NCBI GenBank assembly: GCA_002914805.1
Contig: JXTB01000226.1
Location: 299,345-363,344, forward strand
Direction: 5' to 3'
Source: Parasponia andersonii
Lineage: Eukaryota > Streptophyta > Magnoliopsida > Rosales > Cannabaceae
Length of the DNA: 64,000 bases
In this document: positions 48,481-60,560 of the stretch, piece after piece
How the letters are laid out: every line of letters starts with the position of its first letter
Position numbering within the stretch: the stretch's first letter is position 1
Translations under genes and position numbers: made by a program
Notes under the pieces: generated by a model
The model's input: the letters and a program-made list of their open reading frames with translations, nothing else
What the model was told of the DNA's origin: nothing
Database searches by the model: none

Positions 48481-48594
48481 AAAGAAAAAGATTGATTTAT
48501 GATGAAAAACAGGAAAATTTTGATTCAAAAATCTGAATTAAATTATTTAGAATCTTTTACTTATTTTAGATCATATGCTACTAATAACTGATAT

Positions 48595-51500
48595 TTTAAT
48601 AGTGGTTGTTCTAGGCACATGACAGGTGATAAATATATTTTTGTTGACTACAAGGTTGACACTAGTAGTGTTGTAACATTCAGTGATGGTGAAAAGGGAA
48701 GAGTTCTTGGAAAAGGAATTCTTAATATTGAAGGATTTTCTAAATTTAGGAATGTTCTGTACATAGAAGAACTTATGGCTAATTTGATCAACATAAGTTA
48801 AATTTGTGATTTAAACATTAATGTTAATTTCATTCGTGATAAATGTGTTATTGTTGATGAATGTGGTAAATCAGTTTTAGAAGGTTTTAGATCAAAGGAT
48901 AATTGCTATACTTTGACAAAATCATATTCATGTAATAAAACTTCAATAAATGAATATGATCTTTGGCATGAAAAGTTAGGACATTTAAATTTTAAAATGT
49001 TGCAAAAACTTACCAATTCAGATGCAGTCTGCAGCTTACTAAAATTACGTAAGAAATCACAAGGTGTTTATGGTCTTTGTCATATGGGCAAACAGGTAAG
49101 ATCAACACATAAAGTAATACAATATATTACAGCATCAAAGAGTGTTGGAACTACTTTATATGGATCTTATAGGTCCCATGCAAGTAGAAAATGTTGCTGG
49201 TAAAATGTATATTTTCGTTTATATAGATGACTTTTCTAGATATACTTGGGTAGATTTTTTAAGAAAAAAGTCAAATATATTTGATGTTTTTAAGAAACTA
49301 GTTGTTAAACTTAAAACGGATAAAGGTTGTAACATTGATAAAATAATCAAAATATGAAGTGATCACAATAAAGAATTTGAAAATTCTTCGTATGCAGATT
49401 TTTGTGATCCAAATAGTATTACTCATGAATGTTTAGCTCTTAAGACACCACAACAAAATGGTGTAGTGGAAAGAAAGAACATAACATTACAAGAAATGGC
49501 TCGTTAGATATTGAATAACAAAAAGCTTACAAAATATTGTAGGTTGAAGCTGTAAACAAAATATGTTCCAACATAAATCGTGTATATTTACGACCAAGTA
49601 CAAACAAAACTCCTTACGAAATTTGGAAAGATAAATACCTAATTTGAGTTACTTTCATGTTTTTAGAAGTACTTGTTATATCCTTAATAATAAAGAATAG
49701 TTAGGCAAGTTTGATGCAAAAAGTGATATGAGAGTTTTTTTTGGATATTCTAATAATGGTCAAGCACATCGTATTTACAACATGAGAACACAAACTATTA
49801 TGGAATCTGCTAATATTGTTGTATTTCAGACTTTGCAGAATATTCAAAAGAAGATCAAATTTAAAGTTTTATAGAAGATATTGTTTCAGAAAAAAATGTT
49901 GCAATACAGCCTGTAGATACTACAAAATCAGATAATCATATCTCAACATCATAATCTGGTATTACAGCATCATCTGATCAAACATCTTCTGTTGAGCCAA
50001 CAATGGATATTTGAGATCTAATACAGATTGAACTCTCTTCAAGGGTCAAAAGAATCATCTTACCGACCTAATCATAGGTAATCTTAAAGATGGAATGGTG
50101 ATCAGAAGGAGAAATATTAATCTGGTACAATTTCTTTGTTTTACTTCTTTAATTGAAGCTAAAAATGTTAAAGAAGCTTTACAGGACGATTTTTAGATTA
50201 AGGCCATGCAAGAAGTATAGGAACAATTTTGTAGGAATGATGTTTGGACAATAATGCCTAGACCAAATAATTCTAATGTTATGGGAACCAAATGGATTTT
50301 TAAAAATTAATCAGATGAATTTGGTAACATTATTAGAAACAAGGCTAGGTTAGTTGTCCAAGGATACACTCAAGTGGATGGTATAGACTTTGATGAAACT
50401 TTTACCCCTATGGTAAGACTTGAATCTATTTGTTTATTGCTTGTTATTGTATGTCACTTTAGTTTAACTTTACATCAAATGGATGTAAAGAGTACTTTTT
50501 TAAATGGCTTTCTAAATAAGGAGGTATATGTTAAACAACCCCAGGGTTTTGAAGATCCTCACAAACCCAACCATGTTTTCAAACTTAAAAAAGCATTGTA
50601 GGTTTAAAATAGGCTCCTCGGGCTTAGTATGAACGTTTGATAATATTATTGGTACAAAAGGGCTACATGAGAGGGGGAGTAGACAAAACTCTATTCATAA
50701 AATACTTTAATTATGATATTATTATTGCACAAATTTATATTAATGATATAGTTTTAGGTCCTAACTCTAATGATAAAGTGTGGGAGTTTGTGAAACAAAT
50801 GAAAGAAGAGTTTAAGATGAGTATGGTAGGTGAATTAACCTACTTTCTAGGCTTATAGGTGAAGCAGCTGAAAGATGGAATCTTTGTTTCTCAAAGTAAG
50901 TTTGCTAGGAACCTATCTAAAAAATTTGGATTGGAATCAGCTAAACATATGAATACTCCTATGAATACAAATTTAAAACTGACTAAAGATGAAAATAAAG
51001 TCGATGTAGATCCAACTCTTTATAGAAGTATGATAGGTAGCTTATTATATCTTATAACTAGCTGACCTAATATTGCTTATAGTGTTGGCGTATATGCTAG
51101 ATATCAATCCTTTCCAAAGAAATCCCATGTTGCTACTGTAAAAAGAATAATCAAGTATGTTAATGGAACAATCAATTTCATTCTTTGGTATTCCAAAGAC
51201 ACTAACATCAATCTTGCAAGTTACAGTGATATAGATTGTGCAGGTAACGCTGATGACAGAAAAAGTACAACAAGGGTTGTTTCCTTGTTAGAAATAATCT
51301 GATTTCCTAACATAGTAAAAAACAAAACTCAATCTCTTTCTCCACTGTAGAGGCAAAGTATATAGCTGCAGGAAGTTGTTGCACTCAATTACTATGGATA
51401 AAACAAATGCTCAAGGATTATAGTATAGTATTGGATACATTAGTTGTTTATTGTGATAACACTAGTGCTATAAATATATCCAAAAATCCAGTACAATACT

Positions 51501-51679
51501 CTAAGACTAAGCATATAGATATCTATTATCATTTTATCAGAGATATTATTGCGAGTAAAATTGTAATGTTAGAACATATTGAGATAGACAATCAGTTGGC
51601 AGATATTTTCACAAAAGCTCTCGATTTTCCACGTTTTAATTCTTTACAAAAAGCCCTAGGAATTTGTTCCGCATGAGAT
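48595..51679 (+). pseudogene. pol: Copia pol: protease, integrase, RT, RNase H, decayed
   Basis: The protease active site reads NSGCSRHMTGD at 48598 (catalytic Asp to Asn). GAG-pre-integrase (YDLWHEKLGHLNFKML) and integrase core (YMDLIGPMQVENVAG, TPQQNGVVERKN) occupy about 48950-49500. RT runs from NDVWTIMPRP (about 50232) through LHQMDVKSTFLNGFL to YINDIVLGPNSN (about 50742), where the YVDD box reads YIND. RNase H (SDIDCAGNADDRKS, VVYCDNTSAINISKNP, KTKHIDIYYHFIRD) ends at TGA 51674-51676. Many stops; enzymatically dead. Confidence 0.9.
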
Positions 51680-52569
51680 TATATTACAACATTAACCAAA
51701 TCATAGTCAAAATATTATTTAAGGTTACCTCAAGACATAAAGAAAAAGATGAAATAATTTCTATTTATTATAAAATTATTTTCTAATAAACAATTCTTGC
51801 TATGTTTATCTTGGAAATTATTATGAATATTCATAAAAATTTTGAATTTTTGATTGATTATCGACTGATGTGTGTTATCTAGATCTCAATTTCATTATGT
51901 ATACATGCCTCATGATCAGATTGAGCTACCTACACTGATGTGTGAAAGCTATCATTGAGTAATCTAGGGCTATATATCATAAATACAATAAAGGGCAGTC
52001 TACCATGTGAAAAGGACTACCTCAGTGATAGTGTGAAAGCTATTGGTCATGGACAGATCATTGCCTAAAAATGTTGTCAATGTTACAACATTAATATTTA
52101 TGCAATAAAAAAAAATTGAGATAAATCAATCAAATGAATATTTCCAAGTAGTTTCGTGAATGAAGATGGTAAGGATTATATATTTTAAAATCTTTTTATA
52201 ATAGAAATGATTTCATTAATTTCATTTTGTCTAAAGGTTATCATTTATAATTTCTTGACTCTGTACGTTGTGTTGATGTTACAACATAAAATAAAATGGG
52301 CTTATATAATTGGAAACTTAGATAAAGTCAATTAACTGCTGCTGATATAAGTTTTTCCTTGTTCCTGAGATTTGTTCTCATTACAGTTTCTGATAACATT
52401 TTGGCTCCCAAATTGATTTTTTTTCCTTTTTCAAATTTGGGAAATTGAATGGTCTCTAGGTTATTTCAATTCCTATTGTTCTTTGTTATTTCACTTACCC
52501 ATAATTCTCTTTCTGGCATCTTCACCTTTATTCTTCGAAAATTTTCCAAATGTTGAAACAAATTCGAAA

Positions 52570-54484
52570 ATGGTAAACACAAGGAGCAAAACAAAGAATG
52601 ACTCTCCGACTGCTGCTAAAGGGAAACTTCCTCATTGACTCTAATAAAGAAGAAGTCTTTTCCTTCCTCATCTACAATGAAATTGTTGAAAACTCAATCC
52701 ATAAGTTCCATGGTTGAACCTTCAACTCAACCTTCATTACCAAGTGAACAAAATGTCTCTATTCAAATGATTCAAGTCGAATCTATAGTGAATATTTTAA
52801 TTGCTCCAACATCAGGACCGTAGTTCCTATTTATAATGTTGGAATCTCCATACCACCTCTAATGATATCAGAAGAAGAAAGCTAGACTCAAATTTCTGGG
52901 TTTGTTAAAGAATCAATCCTAATACAGACTAATATTACAACATCTGCACCATAAAAACTTGCAATTTCAAAGGAGGGTTTGGATGAGAAAATATCACCTA
53001 CAATTTTTAATGTCCCAACATCATCTATTAATGATGTTGCTAAAGATGTAATGGATACTAACTCTCTACCTGAAGATGATTTTTCTCCTGGGTATACTCC
53101 ATAAACTAACCCTGAGAAAAATGATGATACAACCCAAACAACATCTGCAATACGTTCAGATGTTCCAAGATCTATTATAGATCTAGAGATTCAAGACCAC
53201 CATCAACTGAAATGGGTGATGTGCCAACATCTCCCAATCCTCTAGTTCTAGTGGTGAATATTAAGCCAACTCTTCTAAAATCTGTTGATGTGCCTAATAT
53301 CTCAACATAGGCTGATCCATCTGCAGCCTCTATACCAATCTCAAAATAGCAATCTGAGACTGATGTCCCAACATCTGTTGTAAATCAATCAACACCAGTT
53401 ATACCAGATTTGGTTACAACATCAAAGACAAAGAAGAAATCTGTTGCCAAAAAGTCTCTGATCAATCTTTTAAGCTATCACAACCAAAGAAGAAAGCTAC
53501 TGCTACTGAGAAAGGAAAAAGAGTATCTTCATCAGAAACACCACGTTAGATCCCTGAAGACTCATATTCTCCATGGTATTATACAAAAGATATTGCTCAA
53601 TCTTTGAAGATTTATGAACAATGTCACTTTATTCTAGAAAGAAACATAAACTTTAAGTCTTCTCAGAAAACAGAGGCTTTAAAGTATATTAAAGATCGAA
53701 AGTAGTTGAGTACTATTTTTGATATCAAAAGTTTGTCCTTAGAATAGTATGGGAATTTTATTTCAATTTAACTGAAGACTTGGACAAACGAGGTTCACCA
53801 GGGTATAGGAAAGTCTTTTTCAGGGGTTATGTTTACGATTTTTCTCTTGTTGTTATAGCCAATTTCCTAAACATACCTATTTGGCCATTTGACGACTTTT
53901 AGAAAGAATTTCCTCTCGACAAGATAGCTAGTGAAATCCTTGGTGCACAAACTAAATGGCCAAAAAATAGCATTTTTAAGACCACGAATCTGACACTTAA
54001 ATATAGAGCTCTGCACTGTATTACCATTGATAATTGGATGCCAACCACACATTCCAATACTCTTTATGGTGATTATGCTTGTTTTCTTTATAATGTTGGA
54101 ACGGGTGGTTAAGAAAATTTGGCATAGCTGATCTTCAACCACATCTATGATCTGGGATTCAACACCACCTAAACCAGGAGATTAATCTTCCCAGTATTTA
54201 TCTATAGAGTTCTGACCAAGCAAAGACCTTCTCGCTATAGTTTTGAATATCTTACTCTTATTGTGTCTAAATTGGTGTTCAAAATGAAGGAGAAAGATTC
54301 TATTGAGAGGGAGGATGATCTTGCTGCAAACCTTAATGTTACAACATTTGATGTTGCAGATCTAAGAGCTACAACTTATGAAGTGCTAGTCTAGTTAGAC
54401 AAGATAGAGAGAATGATATCTGCGATCTGTACAATGATGGACATTGATGTGGGAGATGCTACTTCAGTTCCTCTTCCTGCTTGA
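52570..54484 (+). pseudogene. Envelope-like third ORF of the Sirevirus element, decayed
   Basis: An ATG at 52570 (MVNTRSKTKNDS) opens a long Ser/Thr/Pro-rich N-terminal half full of the words VPTS and TTS. A conserved globular half at about 53550-54200 resembles 'putative plant transposon protein' domains (a GYVYDF-type motif, HCITIDNWMPTTHS, then YACFLYNVGTGG). A charged C-terminus ends at TGA 54482-54484. More than ten stops and several frame shifts break it. Such ORFs in Sireviruses are called envelope-like, but membrane or entry function has not been shown. No clear signal peptide or fusion motif was seen. Confidence 0.75.
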
Positions 54485-54734
54485 AGATACTTTTAAAGTT
54501 TTTTTTTTTAGTTTACTAATAATAAGTGATGTATATCGCAGACAAATTCTGGTTTCTAGTTTGGTATTCTGTTCTGTTTTTTGTTTTTGTTTTTTGCAGA
54601 AAATAAGCTCATGTTATAATATTGAGCAACTTATGGCATTGGTTACTTATATGAGTATTCTGATTTTTTTTTTATATCTTTAACCATGTTATGAATTCTG
54701 TAGTTATTTGTATTTATATTTGGCTATTTTTGCC

Positions 54735-54871
54735 AAAAAAAAAGGGGAGTAGAGTAAAAATTTATGAAAATTCTGGCCAAATACAAATTATTTTGCAGGG
54801 ACTAACTAGTTTTTGTAGGTACAAATATTTTTCCTAAAAATGACAAAGGAGGAGATTGAAATGGAAAAGAA
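54735..54871 (+). other. Polypurine tracts of the Sirevirus element
   Basis: Two purine-rich runs, AAAAAAAAAGGGGAGTAGAG (about 54737) and AAAGGAGGAGATTGAAATGG ending at the 3' LTR (54871). Duplicated polypurine tracts are usual in Sireviruses. Confidence 0.65.
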
Positions 54872-56126
54872 TGTTGTCATTTACGATGTTGTAACCTCAC
54901 TGTTTGTGTTTACTAACAGTGATTCCGAATTGATATTGCAATATCACTGCAATATTTGACCTGGTATTATTGAACGTGTTTGTCTAAAGTTTACAACTGT
55001 CATATAATTGAATATCTGTTCAATTAGTTGTCTTTTAATCAGAAACATCAATGATTAATGTTTGCCATGCATGAAAATTATATTTATATATTTATTTCTT
55101 ATTTAGGCTTGTTTTAATAAAGATTGATTCATGGGTGATTGCTAATATTCGTTTAATATTTCTAGAAATAATCAATCTTGAGTTTAGTCAATCAGATTTT
55201 ATTCATTAGGCTAATTCTATCTGATTGTTTTGACAACTTATATTTTTATGAAAACTACCTTATAGTATAAAAATGTAAATGCTTATCTCTTGAGTTGTCG
55301 TTTCTTTATTTATTCTTAGCTGATTCTTATTGTGTATGAACACTTTTTATTTGTTTGATTTATGTAAAAAAACAAATTTTTTATTTTAGGTAACAAATCA
55401 ACGTTTCTTCTAGAAAGGTTACAAATTTAACTGTTTAGACAGGGCTGATGTTGTAACATCATTGTGCAGAATCAACAATAATTTCAAATCAGTCTTGATT
55501 GCAAAAATCTTATCTTTAACTGATCTAATTGACTTCCAATCTACATTTATGATAATTATGACGAGTCTTGCAGATTGCCAAGGAATAGAAGACCTTAAGC
55601 ACTATAAATAGGAGTCTAAGTTAGGTTCCTAGGTGTGCCATATACGTTTAAGATTGCCTTTAAAGCAATACTTTGATAAATCTATCTATACTTTGTATTG
55701 TGAAACTAAGAGGGATTCTTAGAAGTAAGAGTACTTCGGGAGAAGTGCATCAAGTCTTTGGGAGAAGACAAGTTCTAAGAAATCTGAAGGAAGTTTAGAT
55801 AGAAAGAATCACATCAAGTCGAGAGGAGCTCGCTATACAGATTAGTGAATGAATACTATTATGTTACAACATTTAAGAAAGAGAGTATTTTAAATTTGAT
55901 TGGTATTTATACTCACGTTATTCTTTACTAATAATTTTATTTCTTTAGGTGTGGCCCTTTGGATGTAGACTATCGGGAGATAATTGTACCAAATAAAAAT
56001 ATTATGTGTCGAGTTTTTACTTTTCGGTGTTACAATATCCATATTATAATTTTCCGTATATTCATCTTATATAATTAATTGAACAATTAATTATATTCAG
56101 TAAGCATACAAGAAATAGTTGTAAAA
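54872..56126 (+). repeat. 3' LTR of the Sirevirus-like element
   Basis: About 1255 bp, collinear with 45490-46727. Ends GTAAAA where the 5' copy has GTGACA, so the terminal CA is lost. Contains the same CACTATAAATAGGAG near 55600. Confidence 0.88.
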
Positions 56127-56529
56127 ATGTAGGCTATCTCAATTATGTGGGCTAATTAGTGATATACTAAATATGCTATAGAGACATCTATGGTATAGAT
56201 TTTGGATTTTGTAAAGTGTACATACCCTATACTAGCCTAATTGTGACTAATAGATTATAATTGGGTAAATTAGTATATAAAGAAAACTACAAGTTATCAT
56301 TTTGTCAATTTTGCTATTCTTCTCCTCTTCACCCATCTTAGAGAGAAAACTCATTGAGTGCTACTAAGGGATTTGACAATGAAAAGTTGTTGATCCTTGA
56401 TTTCTTGTGTTTGTGTGATTATGTTCTCTTATTTATGCTCTTATAATTCATATTCTTGTTCACATCACTATGAATCTAGGTATTATTTTTGCTCTTCAAC
56501 AATGTATCTCTGATAATTTGACATGATGA

Positions 56530-57895
56530 TCTTAGATTATATCTAGTTATTTCAATCCTTTAATCATATCTAACACATATTATTAGTGTTAGAATAATGT
56601 CATATAAAACAGTTTATTATTTTGACATTATAAACAATTTATTGTTAGATTATTTGTTATCTATTTATTGTTAATAAATTCTATGTTATGAATTTTTATT
56701 TTATTTATGTCCTATTGATATACATATGATGTGTATGTTTATTTTATGCAAACATCTAAAGATTTCGAGATATGTAATGAGTAATAAAAAGTTATTCGTA
56801 CGATGAGTTTGTATGTGAGAGACATTCTATTCTTTATTTCATTATGTCTAAATTAAATTGTTCACATTATGCATATTAAAGATAAAATACTTTATTATAC
56901 CATAGAATGTAGTATTGTCTATTTTCATAATGAAGTCTCTAATTATCGAAGTGAGTCTTCAGATAGAAACACTAGTGTATTATAAAGGAATTATAACAAC
57001 ATCAAACATGACCGAGTGAATTAAGATTTAAGGTAAAGTGTTGTAACTTAAATTTCTAATTTCACTAATCTAGCACTATTATAGAAAACCTTAATCCTAG
57101 TGATTAACGAACTTACTTTCATGTGTTTTGTCTTTTTGAGTTACTAAAGGACTAGTTCCGATTTATGGTTTGAAGTCCGATATCTTGGAAGATAAGGTGT
57201 ATGAAATGTGTGGAACATTTTTCATGATGGATGCCATGCATATAATGTCAATTTGAGTTTTTTCAAGTACTTAGATAATATAAACTAGAGCACCAGTATT
57301 TACTATGTGAATTTGACTGTATTAGTATAAGCAGATACAAATATCGTAATCAACTATTATCCATTAGATGAAAAATAAAAATTTAAAGGTAAATATGTAT
57401 TAGAGGGGTAATACGATAATTTCACCATGCTAGTATGACATTGTATTGGAGGTACATCTATAGGTATAGTATATACTAAATGGATCAAGTTAATTATTTG
57501 ATAATAAGCTTCACAGAAAATAAATGACATTTAGTCTAAGAGTTCAATATTGGGCCTATAGTAGTATTCCTCAATATTAATGGATAAAGCCTAATCATGA
57601 ATTAATTATGATTGTCAGTATATTGTCCATTAGAGCTTAGGCTTTATGGATCTATCTGGTCTATTGTCTAGCTCAAATTAAAGCCCAATAGTTATTTGAT
57701 GATCAGTTAAGGCCAATAAGCCCATTAGGATTTACTAATCTCTATATAATTAAAAGAAAAGTTCTCTGATTATACATTATGAGAAACATATGAAAAACCC
57801 CTTAAGAAGAGAGTGTCACACGAGAAATAGAGAGAGAGAGAGAGAGAGAGAGTGAAAGATAGAGAGTGGGAAGAGAGAGAAATAGNACACGAGAA

Positions 57896-57980
<85 letters not shown>

Positions 57981-58130
57981 AGAGAGAAATCTACTAGCAC
58001 AAGGGTATTCACTATCCTTAGTGTTTCGTTCATCCTGGCGAAATCGGTTCGAGAAGATTTTCTTGTTTATCTGCGGATCTCTTTATTAGGAATTAAGAAG
58101 GTAATTATCCACCAAATCAATCAAACAACT
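56530..58130 (+). repeat. Probable degenerate LTR or LTR-like repeat
   Basis: Non-coding. The end has a promoter-like box (CTCTATATAATTAAAAG, about 57740-57756), a GA-rich leader, then CACTATCCTTAGTGTTTCGTTC and AATCGGTTCGAGAAG followed by TTATCTGCGGAT and GGAATTAAGAAGGTAATTAT. The arrangement resembles the 3' part of a long copia-type LTR and its leader. No partner LTR or coding region was found in the window, so this is a tentative call. Confidence 0.35.
57816..57985. repeat. (GA)n microsatellite with an assembly join
   Basis: Two GA runs, about 57825-57851 and 57899-57979, are each preceded by ACACGAGAAATAGAGAG. The second copy of that word starts at the N at 57886. The repeat of flank plus motif around an N suggests a mis-joined assembly rather than a true duplication. 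Confidence 0.85.
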
Positions 58131-58170
58131 TTCAAGAATAGACGAGAAGGTTGTGGAGTGAATCTGGACA

Positions 58171-58899
58171 TTGTTATTATCTAGATCAAGAGTTAATTTA
58201 TGTTAGATTATGATCCGAAATATTTTGTAAAAGAGAAATTTTAAATGACCAATTTCACTGCGTTTCTAGATTTTATAAAACTATGGTGTTCTTGAAAATA
58301 ATTTTATGAAAATAATTTTTAGAATTTATTCCAATGAATACCGACAATTAGTCCATAATTAATAGAGTTGTGAAAAGAAAGTATTTAAGAGGAACGAGAA
58401 TAAATTAAAATCTGAGTCATCTTCATTCTTAGTTTGAATTATTATGTAAGGATTGACCACAAGCTAATGTATAAATAAATATATAAATAAATAAAAAAAA
58501 TGGAGAATAATTTCGTTATTCCCTTCCACAATATGGTCCATTACAAATTAATAATCGAGGCCTATGACAGTACTTATAAGCTGTATAAATTTCTAGATTA
58601 TTAATCATAGTTTTCGCTGTATTTTCAACGATTTCGTGTACCAAATGATATAATTTATCTTCTTTGTGCCGAAGATAAGCTTATGTAGTGTTGCATGTAA
58701 TAATGTAGTCTTTCAAATCTTGAATGAACTTCGTGTAAAAACTTATATTTAAAGAGCGTGATTTGGAGATTTTACCAATTTTTTAATTAAATAAAAAAGC
58801 GATTTATTTGCAAAAGTTTTTAGTACTAGGTAATTTTTTTGAGGACTAAAATGAAAAAAAGTTTATAAAATAGGAGATCAAAGTGCAATTTTGAAAAAA
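58171..58899. other. AT-rich intergenic region
   Basis: No coding, RNA or repeat signal was recognised. Confidence 0.55.
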
Positions 58900-60560
58900 A
58901 TTGCACGTCCTTTTTGACTAGGCTCATGTGGCCCCTCATTCCTTTCATTCTTCTTTTTCTCTCGCTCCTTCACGATCTCTCTCTTTCGCAAAATACCACC
59001 GCCACTACAAGTATCGTCGATGTACCTTTGGCCTATATCACCACAATCCGATGACAACTCCCTGTGCTGCCAGTAACCACCAGCCAGAGATTCACTGCTG
59101 TTTACTAGAAAAACACCATTTTTGGTCACTAAAATTTTTGAATTTCTTATGAGTTTTCCGATAATTTCAAGGGGTATTTTTAGGCTCGTTGGATTCGTCT
59201 TGCTGAAAAGAATCTCTATTCATGACCCTATCTTATCCGCATTAAAAGTTGTTCTTATTGAGTAACTTAAGCTTTGAGATTCAAGGGTTGACCTTTTTTA
59301 TTGGACCATTGGATCGTGTTTTTAATATTATTTTTTAAATATACTCGTAAATGGTAAAGATTGATATATATATATATTGACTATATTTACTGACCGGTAC
59401 GAAAATGATATCGACTGACTGAGATTTGCCTTATTTTGTATACCACAAGTCTGGTTTTGATTTGGACTCGAATTAAATGAATTATATGTCTCACTTAGTT
59501 ATTTTGGGTACTCGGAATTTAATGAAGAAGTCTGCTTGTTGATCTGAAGCTATGTTGAAAAGTTGAATTTTCCTAAGAGAGCTATTAAGGGATTGGAATC
59601 GATTCTCGATCCCCGAATGATCGTCCAATGACACCCTGAGATTCCAATAGTATGGTATCCTTATTCTAGTGAGGTAGAAATTCAGTTACCTTTGTTTTAT
59701 ACAATTTTTGGTTAAAACTTACATTATGTTATATATAAAGAAAAATGTGATTTTAGAATTATTTTGGATATCTATGATATAATTAGATTATATAATATAT
59801 ATTGGATTGCTTTGGATCTTTTTTAAGTGTATGTTATTTTTGGATATGTTAAAATAGGCCATTATTACTGCCTATTTTTCTACAAAATTTAATCAATCAT
59901 TTTATTAAAAACCAGAGCATCACTTAATCTTAAATTTACGCATGATTATTTCTATATATCAGTTAAGAGTACACGTATCATATGATCATACATAAGCATC
60001 AGGTTTGTGTCATGGGATTTTATAGTATGGAGCTATAGCTCCACCGACGATGCAGAATTCGTGAACCAGTACGGGGTTTTTTATTTGATTACCTCCCTAT
60101 TTCGGCAGGTGCAGGTGAGTCGATTGCCTCTATAGATTGGCAAGTATAAGTAATTCGATTGCCCCTCTAGGTTGGCAGGTATTGGCGAGGCGTTTGTCTC
60201 ACTAAGTTAGGTAAGTGACACACAAGTATCCCCTTCAAGTTTAGGATAGGTGTCGAGTAGGCTATATGACATACATAGTGTAAACATCCTAGGTTTTATT
60301 GATGAGAGGTGGTGAATTCATTGGTATGGGTAGATTTGTGTCATATGCTTGTAGACTAATTGATTTTGGGTATCATGCTTTCATATATATATATATGTAT
60401 ATATATATATTCGACTTTGGAAATTGCTATATATATATATATATATATGGTTTTATAAATGTATTTTGGATTAAACTAACTATATATGAACTTTCCATTA
60501 CTAAAAAAGTTTTCAAATGAGGTAACAATTTTTCTACTGAGCTTTTAAGCTTACCCCTCT
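58900..60560 (+). repeat. Probable degenerate gypsy LTR/UTR-like sequence
   Basis: A C/T-rich patch at 58928-59110 has exon-like composition on both strands but no stable frame. Downstream, 60110-60200 contains three imperfect copies of a GTTGGCAGGT...GATTGCC unit, followed by TA microsatellites (60388-60450) and AAGCTTACCCC at about 60547. The order resembles chromovirus-type LTRs of plants. No gag or pol is attached. Confidence 0.3.
60388..60450. repeat. (TA)n microsatellites
   Basis: Two TA runs separated by TTCGACTTTGGAAATTGC. Confidence 0.85.

Larger units (their letters stand above)
45490..56126 (+). mobile_element. Ty1/copia LTR retrotransposon, Sirevirus-like, 10.6 kb, decayed
   Basis: LTRs of 1.24-1.26 kb flank gag, copia-order pol (protease, integrase, RT, RNase H) and a third envelope-like ORF. 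The long LTRs, two CCHC knuckles, the TASWSDEELEG motif after the first knuckle and the post-pol ORF are Sirevirus traits. LTR divergence is substantial, including an 18-bp-scale indel near the start, and stops occur throughout. No clear target duplication was found. Confidence 0.9.

Noticed and set aside
57770-58033. Poly-Leu/Ser minus-strand frame
   Set aside because: Translation of a GA dinucleotide repeat.
58928-59152. 74-codon + strand frame in a C/T-rich patch, and its minus-strand partner
   Set aside because: Both strands are open, neither shows a domain, and the context is LTR-like debris.
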